From assembly GCF_003315595.1 (NCBI RefSeq), contig NZ_QNQU01000035.1, positions 1 to 52,829 on the forward strand: 52,829 nucleotides of DNA, given 5' to 3'. The stretch is from Pedobacter miscanthi (GTDB taxonomy: Bacteria > Bacteroidota > Bacteroidia > Sphingobacteriales > Sphingobacteriaceae). Made by a program: the position numbers and the translations under genes. Under the pieces are notes generated by a model. The model saw only the letters and a program-made list of their open reading frames with translations, did not search any database and was not told where the DNA came from. This document shows, one piece after another, positions 7,828 to 15,256 of the stretch (positions are counted from its first letter, which is position 1; each line of letters opens with the position of its first letter).

Positions 7828-9261
7828 TTAAAAAGCATCAAACCAAAGTTTGGTGGTTAATAAATCAGCTCCCTGACTGCTTACCGCATTTTTATAACTC
7901 TGTCCGTTTAACGATTGCTCGGTACCCGGGTAAATAAAACGTACCGGGATTTTACCGTTAAGCACTGTATTTACCGATGCGCTTAACTGAGGATAATCCA
8001 GCCTGCGTTGCTCAGCCCAGGCTTCTAAACCCTGACCAAATAAAGCAATCCATTTTTGCTCACCGATTGATTTTTTATAGTTGCTGGCATCATACTGCAC
8101 TGCGGCCTGCGCTGCGTAAGTATCGGCAGTTGCATCGCTGATATTGTATTGCTTTAAAGATGCTTTAATTGCTTGTTTATATAAATCAGCCGCATTTTCG
8201 GTGGTTAATCCCCTTGCCGCAGCTTCTGCCCTGTCGAAAAGTAATTCCGAATAACTAAAAATAACCGCAGGTGCCTGTGGCAACAGGAAATAAGCTCCTG
8301 GTTTTGATGTTTTTGCAAAACCTAAGGCACTCGCTTCCGAATTGGTTGATCCGTTAGGTACGCCGATATATTCTTCTGGTGTTGGCGTTTGTGTTTTACT
8401 TGCATAAACCGGTAAACGTGGATCGTTTAAGGCAAAAAGCTTATCTACAAGGGTTTTGCTCACCCTATAATCATCCCTGGTTTCGAAAAGTGCACTCACC
8501 GGGTTTTGTTGCGGAGAGGTTAAATAAATTAACTGGGCAACATCTGTATTATCGCTTAAATAAGTATCGCCATCTGCTGCAATTTCGTCCAATACTTGTT
8601 TGGCCCTGGCAGGTTCTTTATCCGCAATACGGAGCGCAATGCGCAAACGCAGTGAATTGGCCAGTTTTTTCCAGCGGGCAATATTACCACTGTAAATAAT
8701 ATCACCACTAATGGCTTTACCTGCCGGATCCAAAGCCGTTTTTGCTGCTTTTAAATCAGTTAACAATCCAAAATAAACATCCTTTTGTTTATCGTAAGCT
8801 GGTGTGATAAAATCGCTTATTTTTCCGGCCTGCGAATAAGGCACATCGCCATAAGCATCGGTTAACAATAAAAACACCCACGACCTTAATACCAGGGCCA
8901 CACCTTTATAATTTGGATTGGCCTGTGCATCGCCAAGCTGTGCAATTTTATTAAAAGCCGTAATGCTCTGCGAATACCCAGTAGACCATAGCGAAGTAAA
9001 ACTGCTGTTCGAATAGATGAAACGGTCTTCTTCGGTATATTGTACTTTGGCCCAGTGTTGTACAAACAACGAACTCGAGTTCATGGTATTGGTTGTGCTC
9101 CAATAGGCATCTACCGTGTTTTTAATGGCACCGGTAAGCAGATAATCGGGCTGTGCATTTTCGGTATTATTCGGATTGATATTTACCTCATCCAGTTCTT
9201 TACCACAAGATGAAAGCGTAATTGCCAATGCGGCCAGTATATATAGTTTTTTATTTTTCAT
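7828..9261 (-). CDS. SusD/RagB-like outer-membrane lipoprotein
   Basis: A 477-aa surface lipoprotein that caps a SusC channel and binds the imported nutrient. The lipobox is LSSC near residue 19. The N-terminal region has NPNNTENAQPDYLLTGAIKN and the TPR-rich middle has LVLRSWVFLLLTDAYGDVPY, typical of the SusD-like_2 (PF12771) group often paired with peptide-type SusC proteins. It starts 12 bp after the susC-like stop, so the two are one operon. With no hydrolase genes next to it, the substrate is unlikely to be a complex glycan. The SAM riboswitch upstream suggests a sulfur compound or methionine-containing peptides (inference). Confidence 0.93.
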   Translation of the reverse strand: MKNKKLYILAALAITLSSCGKELDEVNINPNNTENAQPDYLLTGAIKNTVDAYWSTTNTMNSSSLFVQHWAKVQYTEEDRFIYSNSSFTSLWSTGYSQSITAFNKIAQLGDAQANPNYKGVALVLRSWVFLLLTDAYGDVPYSQAGKISDFITPAYDKQKDVYFGLLTDLKAAKTALDPAGKAISGDIIYSGNIARWKKLANSLRLRIALRIADKEPARAKQVLDEIAADGDTYLSDNTDVAQLIYLTSPQQNPVSALFETRDDYRVSKTLVDKLFALNDPRLPVYASKTQTPTPEEYIGVPNGSTNSEASALGFAKTSKPGAYFLLPQAPAVIFSYSELLFDRAEAAARGLTTENAADLYKQAIKASLKQYNISDATADTYAAQAAVQYDASNYKKSIGEQKWIALFGQGLEAWAEQRRLDYPQLSASVNTVLNGKIPVRFIYPGTEQSLNGQSYKNAVSSQGADLLTTKLWFDAF

Positions 9262-9272
9262 GATGGGAATGA

Positions 9273-12200
9273 TTAAAATTTGATATTCAGGTTAAGTCCG
9301 TAGGTACGGGTAGTTGGGTTAGAAAGACTCTCTAAACCCTGACCATTACCTGTATTGAAGGCCACTTCAGGATCAATATCAACAGTGTTACGGTGAATAA
9401 TCCAAAGGTTACGCCCAACAAGTGATACCGAAACACCCTGTAAACTTAAGGGGCGCAACCATTTTGCAGGCAGGTTATAGCTTAATTTAACCTCACGTAG
9501 TTTTACATACGAAGCATCGAAAATATTCGCTTCATCAATGGTGCGGAACGATTTATAGTATTGCTGTGCAGGTAATATCTTATCGTTGCGTTTGCCATCG
9601 GCTGTTACACCGTCAAAAATAATCCCGTCATCATAAACCGTTTCTCCTGCCGGAGCAGCTCCGTTTACTCTAACTGTTCCGTTGGCTTTATTGTTGCCGG
9701 GGTAGTAATAAGAAATACCACCATATTCGGCTGCCCTGCCCGGTAAAGTAGAAGCTAAAACGCCAGTATAAGTTCCGGTAGCATAAGTTCCGTTATAAAT
9801 AGAGCCACCAAAACTGGCATCGATTAATACGCCCAAACTCACACCTTTATAACTGAAAGTATTGTAAACACCACCAATCCAGTCAGGTGTGTATTTACCC
9901 AATACCTTTTTGGTAGGATCGGTTTGCGGGGCACCGGTTGAGTTTACCACGATGTTGCCATTGCCATCCCTCAAAAATGCATTACCAAATAAGGCACCAT
10001 AAGGCTGACCGACCGCTGCAATTACCTGTGCTGAGTTAGAAGCCACTACATAATTCTGCAATAATCCGGCTTTATCCAGTTCGATCACTTTACTTCTGTT
10101 GGCTGCATAGTTAAAATCAATATCCCAGATAAACTGTTTTTTTACCGGGGTTAGTCCTAACTGCACCTCGATACCTTTATTGTTAATTTTACCTGCATTA
10201 AGCAATTTAGAACGGAAACCTGTACTCTGGCTCACATCCACACTTAAAATCTGGTCGTAACTGTTGGTATTGTACAAACTTAAATCCAGGCGGACTCTTT
10301 TACCGAAAAAGGTTGCTTCAGTACCCAATTCTGTTGAGGTAGTGGTTTCGGGTTTAAGATCGCGGTTAAGATCGGTTGTTGCCGGGCTTAATTGCGGGCT
10401 CGAACCATAAGGTGCACTAAACGAATAAGTATTGATCAAACGGTAAGGATCTGCATCTTTACCCACTTTAGACCAGCCTCCACGGATTTTCCAGTAATCG
10501 AGCACGCCTCCTTTAATATCAAACGCCTCTGTTGCTACAAAACTTCCATTAAAAGATGGGTAGAAATATGACCTGTTTTGTGCCGGTAAAGTTGATGACC
10601 AATCGTTACGGGCAGTAATATTAGCAAAAAGGTAGTTTCTAAACCCAATCTGACCAGATGCATAAACACTGTAAGATTTTAATTTGCTGTAGTTGTTGGA
10701 TGAGGTTAAAGGATCCCTTGAGTTGCTTAACGAGTAAAGTCCGGCAACGGCCAGTCGTGGTGCACTCTGATCATTCTGTTCGATATAACGCGTACGAATG
10801 TTGCTTCCGCCCAATACTTCAAGGCTAAAATCATCATTCAATTGCCTGTTAAAGTTTAAGGTTGCATCGGTATTGCTTTCGCTTACAGTAAATGCACTTT
10901 CGGTATAAGACCCAAATGGGGTTCCGTTGGTTCCGTAAGCAATTTTCACCTTACGTCTGTCATTGTAATAATCGGTTCCTGTACGGAAATTGAATTCCAG
11001 GCCTTTAATAATTTTATAATTCAGCCCAATGCTACCGATAAGCCTGTTACGGTTTTGCGAAACAGTATTTTCATAAGCTACCCAATACGGATTGCTGTAA
11101 TAGCTGTTGTTCCAGTTAAAGGTATTTCCGTTTTCATCCAGGTAGTTTTTTAACTGGTTAATATCAACCTGACGGCCGAACCAGGTAAACTGCAACATGG
11201 TACTGGTAGAACGCGAACCGCCTGTACCCGGTAAATTATCAGAAGATAGTTTACTGTAATTTGCATTGGCGGTAACACTCAGTTTTGGTGTGATCCTTAA
11301 AGTTGAATTTAAAACAAAAGAGTTTTTCCCCTGACCGGAGTTAGGAATTACGCCTACTTCTTTAAGGTTGTTATATGATAAACGGTAATCGAATTTTTCT
11401 CCTGCATCGGCAACAGATACGCCATTGTTTAAAGAATAACCGGTTTCGAAGAAATCGCGTACATTATCAGGATGTGCCACAAATGGAACAGCAACACCTT
11501 TAGAATAAAATTGTGGAATCAATCTTCCGTCCAGTTTTGGTCCCCAGCTCTCATCAACCCCATCATTAACACCGGCTCCTTTACCATCTACGTAGCTAAA
11601 TTTACCTTCCGAACCCTGACCAAATGCATTTTGGTACACCGGTAAGGTTAATATGCTTTCTATTACGGCATTTGAGTTAACTGCGATGCCCAATCCTTTT
11701 TTCGATTTACCTGTTTTGGTTTTGATCAGGATAACCCCTGCTGCAGCCCTCGAGCCATATAACGCAGCCGCGTTTGGTCCTTTTAATACACTCATTGATT
11801 CGATATCTTCCGGATTGATATCTGAAATGGTATTGGCATAATCCCTTGCTCCTGCCGAATTTAACTGCGAGTTATCAACCGGGATCCCATCAACCACAAA
11901 TAATGGTTGGTTATTTCCTGCAATTGAAGTTTCTCCCCTGATCACCACACGAGATGAACCCATGCTCCCCTGACTATTGGTTACCCTTACACCGGCAATT
12001 TTACCCGCAAGCGCATTTACCAGGTTCGATTCTTTTGCTTCGGCCAAACTTTGTCCTTTCACTTCCTGAACGGCATAACCAAGCGATTTTTTCTCTCTCG
12101 AAATGCCCAATGCAGTAACCACCACTTCATCAAGCGCATTATCGCTCGATTGAAGGATTACTGAAATCGGTCCGTTTTTGCTGATTTGTATCTCCTGGGT

Positions 12201-12437
12201 TTTGAACCCGATATAAGAAAATACCAATGTGCCCTTTTCTGGTGCATTAATGCTAAAAGCACCCTTACCATCGCTAATGGTGGTTTGCTTGGTTTCTTTT
12301 ATAAAGATGGATACACCGGGCAGTGTTTCACCATCCGCCGACTTCACCGTTCCGGTAATGATGGCATTTTGAGCGAATAGCTGCTGCGTGATAAAGAGCA
12401 GCAGGATAAACGCTATTGAGTTAATTTTTTTAAACAT
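9273..12437 (-). CDS. SusC/RagA-like TonB-dependent transporter
   Basis: An outer-membrane active transporter of 1054 aa. In order: signal peptide ending LFAQN, carboxypeptidase-regulatory-like domain (GTVKSADGETLPGVSIFIKE), plug domain with DEVVVTALGIS, RVTNSQGSMGSSRVVIRG and the RagA signature PLFVVDGIPVDNS, then a long beta barrel ending in the aromatic NLNIKF. The start at 12437 (MFKKINS) is chosen because an upstream in-frame ATG at 12482 would add 15 residues before the signal peptide. The operon leader carries a SAM-I aptamer, a terminator, a 24-codon reading frame and a second terminator. The substrate is unknown, but the regulation points to sulfur metabolism. Confidence 0.95.
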   Translation of the reverse strand: MFKKINSIAFILLLFITQQLFAQNAIITGTVKSADGETLPGVSIFIKETKQTTISDGKGAFSINAPEKGTLVFSYIGFKTQEIQISKNGPISVILQSSDNALDEVVVTALGISREKKSLGYAVQEVKGQSLAEAKESNLVNALAGKIAGVRVTNSQGSMGSSRVVIRGETSIAGNNQPLFVVDGIPVDNSQLNSAGARDYANTISDINPEDIESMSVLKGPNAAALYGSRAAAGVILIKTKTGKSKKGLGIAVNSNAVIESILTLPVYQNAFGQGSEGKFSYVDGKGAGVNDGVDESWGPKLDGRLIPQFYSKGVAVPFVAHPDNVRDFFETGYSLNNGVSVADAGEKFDYRLSYNNLKEVGVIPNSGQGKNSFVLNSTLRITPKLSVTANANYSKLSSDNLPGTGGSRSTSTMLQFTWFGRQVDINQLKNYLDENGNTFNWNNSYYSNPYWVAYENTVSQNRNRLIGSIGLNYKIIKGLEFNFRTGTDYYNDRRKVKIAYGTNGTPFGSYTESAFTVSESNTDATLNFNRQLNDDFSLEVLGGSNIRTRYIEQNDQSAPRLAVAGLYSLSNSRDPLTSSNNYSKLKSYSVYASGQIGFRNYLFANITARNDWSSTLPAQNRSYFYPSFNGSFVATEAFDIKGGVLDYWKIRGGWSKVGKDADPYRLINTYSFSAPYGSSPQLSPATTDLNRDLKPETTTSTELGTEATFFGKRVRLDLSLYNTNSYDQILSVDVSQSTGFRSKLLNAGKINNKGIEVQLGLTPVKKQFIWDIDFNYAANRSKVIELDKAGLLQNYVVASNSAQVIAAVGQPYGALFGNAFLRDGNGNIVVNSTGAPQTDPTKKVLGKYTPDWIGGVYNTFSYKGVSLGVLIDASFGGSIYNGTYATGTYTGVLASTLPGRAAEYGGISYYYPGNNKANGTVRVNGAAPAGETVYDDGIIFDGVTADGKRNDKILPAQQYYKSFRTIDEANIFDASYVKLREVKLSYNLPAKWLRPLSLQGVSVSLVGRNLWIIHRNTVDIDPEVAFNTGNGQGLESLSNPTTRTYGLNLNIKF

Positions 12438-12544
12438 GTGTGTGTAATTAATGATTAGATAAAGGATAAATAATTTGGGCAAAACAATTCCTGCACGGTT
12501 AAAAACCGTGTTTTTATTAAAGAATAAGAAGGAATGGTTAGATC

Positions 12545-12579
12545 AAAAAAGCCTGTTAAAATAGCGTTACTTTAACAGG
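12545..12579 (-). terminator. Second leader terminator before susC-like gene
   Basis: On the minus strand CCTGTTAAA (12579-12571) pairs perfectly with TTTAACAGG (12560-12552), followed by CTTTTTTG. The 5' arm overlaps the final Ser-Cys-stop codons of the short reading frame at 12572-12646, the geometry of an attenuator. Confidence 0.75.
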
Positions 12580-12646
12580 ACATGCGCATTCGGAAATATG
12601 CACGGAGGTTTGCATCAATGGATTTTAGCTCGTCTGTTTTTTTCAT
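12572..12646 (-). CDS. Short leader peptide ending MRMSC
   Basis: A 24-codon frame, ATG at 12646 and TAA at 12572. It begins MKKTDELKSIDANL and ends RAYFRMRMSC, so Met codons are at 20 and 22 and a Cys codon at 24, immediately before the stop. The stop region is the 5' arm of a terminator. It lies between the SAM-riboswitch terminator and the susC-like gene. A leader-peptide or attenuator role fits the position and the sulfur amino acids at its end. A free-standing small peptide gene is the alternative. Nothing in the sequence proves translation. Confidence 0.5.
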   Translation of the reverse strand: MKKTDELKSIDANLRAYFRMRMSC

Positions 12647-12696
12647 TTCAATGATTTTCTATAAAACACATTTACTTATCAGGATGGCATCGGGGC

Positions 12697-12727
12697 AAAA
12701 AAAAGCACCCCTTAAATCAGAAGTGCT
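12697..12727 (-). terminator. SAM-riboswitch expression-platform terminator
   Basis: On the minus strand AGCACTT pairs with the GGGGTGCT arm (with G-U pairs), followed by a run of eight T. It sits 35 bp after the aptamer, as expected for transcriptional control: SAM bound, terminator formed, gene off. Confidence 0.75.
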
Positions 12728-12761
12728 CCATATATTTTAATAAGGATATCGCAAACTACTG

Positions 12762-12868
12762 ACTTAACTACCCCAGATTCATCCGGGATGGAATTAGCAC
12801 CATTTCTAAAAATTAGTTGGTTGCTAAGGCTTCACAGGGCCATTCCCTCCGCCTTTCTTGATAAGTAT
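12762..12868 (-). promoter_or_regulatory. SAM-I (S-box) riboswitch aptamer
   Basis: The minus strand reads CTTATCAAGAAAGGCGGAGG, then GAATGGCCCTGTGAAGCC, TTAGCAACC and GGTGCTAATTCCATCC, the hallmark conserved segments of the SAM-I family. P1 can be drawn between ACTTATC and GTTAAGT with one mismatch. A -7 box lies 17 bp upstream and a terminator downstream. SAM-I normally controls methionine or SAM genes. Here the first large gene downstream is a SusC-like transporter. The plus-strand gene at 13005 is divergent and not under its control. Confidence 0.92.
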
Positions 12869-12884
12869 TTTAAAATAACTGGGG

Positions 12885-12892
12885 CAAAGGTA
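12885..12892 (-). promoter_or_regulatory. -7 box of riboswitch transcript
   Basis: TACCTTTG on the minus strand matches TAnnTTTG and is placed to start a transcript just upstream of the SAM-I aptamer. Confidence 0.5.
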
Positions 12893-12964
12893 TAACTTAT
12901 TCGATTTATCCTATAGTTTTTATAGATTTTTTTTGAAATATTTTTTCTTTGGTGATTTGGTCAG

Positions 12965-12972
12965 TATATTTG
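12965..12972 (+). promoter_or_regulatory. -7 box before TlpA-like gene
   Basis: TATATTTG matches TAnnTTTG and is 32 bp before the ATG at 13005. A palindrome CGACTAATTTAGTCG follows directly (12974-12988) and could be an operator or a 5' mRNA hairpin. Confidence 0.45.
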
Positions 12973-13004
12973 TCGACTAATTTAGTCGATTAACACACAT
13001 CCCA

Positions 13005-14273
13005 ATGAACATAAAATCCATATTCACCGCCGCACTGGCTATATCAACCTCTCTAACCTTTGCCCAACAAAATACTACTTTAGCAAATCAAGTGGTAAAA
13101 CTTCATAAAATAAAGCCAAGGGCATTTGTTGCCTTGGGTACCTGGCGTGGAATTGCCAAAGTAAAGGAAGGTTTGGAGATCCCTTTCAATTTTGAAATGA
13201 ACGAAAAAAGCGGACAACAGAAACTTTATTTCCGCAATGCGGAAGAAAGATTTGAAGGCGGTTTGGTAAAACAGACAGCGGATTCGCTTTTTGTAAAACT
13301 CGATCAGTTTGATAATGAGCTTGCTTTTGCAATAGATGGTGATCAGTTAACAGGTACTTTACGTAAACAGGATAAAGCAGGCAGGCCATTAAACATTGTG
13401 GCCGAGCGCAAAAACTACCGATTCGAACCTATTAACAAACCAGCTACAGCAGATTACTCAGGCAGTTATGATGTGGTTTTTAAATCGCCCAATGGTAAAG
13501 ACGAAAAAACCGTAGGTTTATTTAAACAAACAGGCAACAAACTTACCGGTACTTTTTTACGCGTAACCGGCGATTCGCGTTACCTCGAAGGTGTGGTAGA
13601 AGGTAATGAGTTCCAGCTTTCGAGTTTCATCGGCTCCTCTCCTGCTTATTACAAGGGTACTTTTCAGCCGGATGGCACTTTAACAGGTGAAATTTTGGGT
13701 GCAAGGGGAAGTCAGGCTTTTACCGGAACCAAAAATAACAATGCTGCCCTTCCTGATCCTTACAAGCTTACTTACCTGAAAACAGGCTACAAAACCCTCG
13801 ATTTCAGTTTCCCTGATGTAAACGGCAAAAAAATTTCGTTAAAAGATGAGAAGTATAAAAACAAGGTGGTGATTTTAACCATTACCGGAAGCTGGTGCCC
13901 CAACTGTGTTGATGAAGCCACATTTATTGCACCATGGTACAAAGCAAACAAAAAACGTGGTGTAGAAATTATTGCTTTACATTACGAACGCTCAACTGAG
14001 CCTGAATATGCGAAAAAAGTAATGACGCGTTTCCGTGAGCGTTTTGGTATCGAATACGATCAGGTACTTGCAGGCACAGCCGATAAACAGGTGGTATCGC
14101 AATCATTACCAGCGCTTGATTCGTTTTTATCATTTCCTACTACCATCATTATTGATAAAGAGGGAAATGTAGCACAAATCCACACGGGTTTTAATGGTCC
14201 GGCCACCGGAAAGTTTTACGATGAATTTGTAAAGGAATTTAATACCGAGATTGATACGTTGCTGAAGAAGTAA
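13005..14273 (+). CDS. Exported TlpA-like thiol-disulfide protein
   Basis: A 422-aa secreted protein. A signal peptide ends near TFAQQ. Residues 40-245 form a beta-rich domain with no named family that I recognise. A C-terminal thioredoxin/TlpA domain (about 263-415) carries the redox motif GSWCPNC with C298 and C301. Such proteins reduce or isomerise disulfides in the periplasm and are common in Bacteroidota, often with a DUF4369-like N-terminal domain. It stands alone, with its own promoter, divergent from the SAM-controlled SusCD operon. Confidence 0.88.
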   Translation: MNIKSIFTAALAISTSLTFAQQNTTLANQVVKLHKIKPRAFVALGTWRGIAKVKEGLEIPFNFEMNEKSGQQKLYFRNAEERFEGGLVKQTADSLFVKLDQFDNELAFAIDGDQLTGTLRKQDKAGRPLNIVAERKNYRFEPINKPATADYSGSYDVVFKSPNGKDEKTVGLFKQTGNKLTGTFLRVTGDSRYLEGVVEGNEFQLSSFIGSSPAYYKGTFQPDGTLTGEILGARGSQAFTGTKNNNAALPDPYKLTYLKTGYKTLDFSFPDVNGKKISLKDEKYKNKVVILTITGSWCPNCVDEATFIAPWYKANKKRGVEIIALHYERSTEPEYAKKVMTRFRERFGIEYDQVLAGTADKQVVSQSLPALDSFLSFPTTIIIDKEGNVAQIHTGFNGPATGKFYDEFVKEFNTEIDTLLKK

Positions 14274-14282
14274 TAAAAGTGT

Positions 14283-14404
14283 CGTCATTGTGAGGAGGTA
14301 CGACAGCCGGCCCCGACTTCTCGGGGAAGAAATCTTAAAGTGTATGCTGCTAGCGATCGTTGTAAGATTGCTTCGTCGGCTGAAATAGCCTTCTCGCAAT
14401 GACG
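14283..14404. repeat. Dispersed repeat family B, copy 2
   Basis: Opens CGTCATTGTGAGGAGG and closes CTCGCAATGACG, with AAGATTGCTTCGTCGGCTGA inside. A related inverse copy is at 6619-6702. Confidence 0.75.
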
Positions 14405-14440
14405 ACTTTTCTCATTGTAACCCGTTAATGGTTGCGGATA

Positions 14441-14544
14441 GATTTTGAGTGGAGTGCAAAGCCGTCGAGAACCCGAAGGCTCTGCGAAGCAAAATCTACT
14501 TCGAGATAGATCTCCGTTACGCTGCGCTTCAGTCGAGATGACGA
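14441..14544. repeat. Palindromic repeat family A, copy 3
   Basis: Same variant type as copy 2: TTTGAGTGGAGTGCAAAGCC at the left, CTTCGAGATAGATCTCCG inside, CAGTCGAGATGACG at the right. Confidence 0.75.
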
Positions 14545-14559
14545 CCTTTCCAAGCCAAC

Positions 14560-14636
14560 CGTCATGCTGAATTTATTTCAGCATCCATCATACAAGAAAG
14601 ACCCTGATCCCGATATGAAAGCGGGACAGGGTGACG
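14560..14636. repeat. Dispersed inverted repeat family C
   Basis: CGTCATGCTGAATTTATTTC at the left with the hairpin TGCTGAA...TTCAGCA, then CCTGATCCCGAT...GCGGGACAGGGTGACG. Together with the two preceding repeats it fills the gap between the TlpA-like gene and heme oxygenase. Confidence 0.6.
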
Positions 14637-14662
14637 ACACGAATAATATAAATTTATTTCCT

Positions 14663-15229
14663 TTAAACCGTTCCTATCCTCTCTTTCTCAAACACATAAA
14701 CAAAATGTTTGAACGTCTCATTTGCTGCAACAATCGCTTCTTCTTCATCTTGTTCGGTTTTTGCCTGTGCATTTAAAACCGCTACAAAGTTACCCCACAT
14801 CATTCCGGTAGCTTCGCCATAACCCGAAAAGAAAGAAACGCCTTGGGTAACGCCTCCTTTTTCGAGCATTTTTACAATGATGCTTCCGCCCATAATCGAA
14901 CCTTCCAACACATACAAGGCGCCCAATGCTTGCACTGCATTTTCGATTTTTGGTACAGTGGTGTAAGGTAGGTCAGTGATATCGCCACCCAGTTCTAAAA
15001 TATCAGCTTTGATGTAACTCGAGTTTCTGCGCTGTGCATAATCAGGCAGGATAGATTCGGTAATGTATGGTTTTATGCTTGCTTCAATATGGTTGAAATA
15101 AGCATAAAAATGTTTCAACAGATCCGCATAATCTGCATTGCTTCTGATGGCTTTTAGTTTTAAAACAACCTGTTTCTCGAGGTTCTGGTGCTCGGCTTTT
15201 GTAGCCTCTTTAATATTGGTACTTAACAT
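14663..15229 (-). CDS. Heme oxygenase (biliverdin-producing)
   Basis: A 188-aa heme oxygenase-fold protein (PF01126) that opens the heme ring in the cytoplasm and releases iron. The proximal-ligand motif KAEHQNLE puts the heme-binding His at residue 14. The distal-helix segment ALYVLEGSIMGGSIIVK, with its Gly-rich kink, is typical. It is the last gene of the minus-strand heme operon, 27 bp after the TonB-dependent receptor, which supports the function. The C-terminal EKERIGTV is short, as in bacterial HemO types. Confidence 0.9.
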   Translation of the reverse strand: MLSTNIKEATKAEHQNLEKQVVLKLKAIRSNADYADLLKHFYAYFNHIEASIKPYITESILPDYAQRRNSSYIKADILELGGDITDLPYTTVPKIENAVQALGALYVLEGSIMGGSIIVKMLEKGGVTQGVSFFSGYGEATGMMWGNFVAVLNAQAKTEQDEEEAIVAANETFKHFVYVFEKERIGTV

Positions 15230-15256
15230 GTTTTGTAATTTATGGTGATTGAATAA

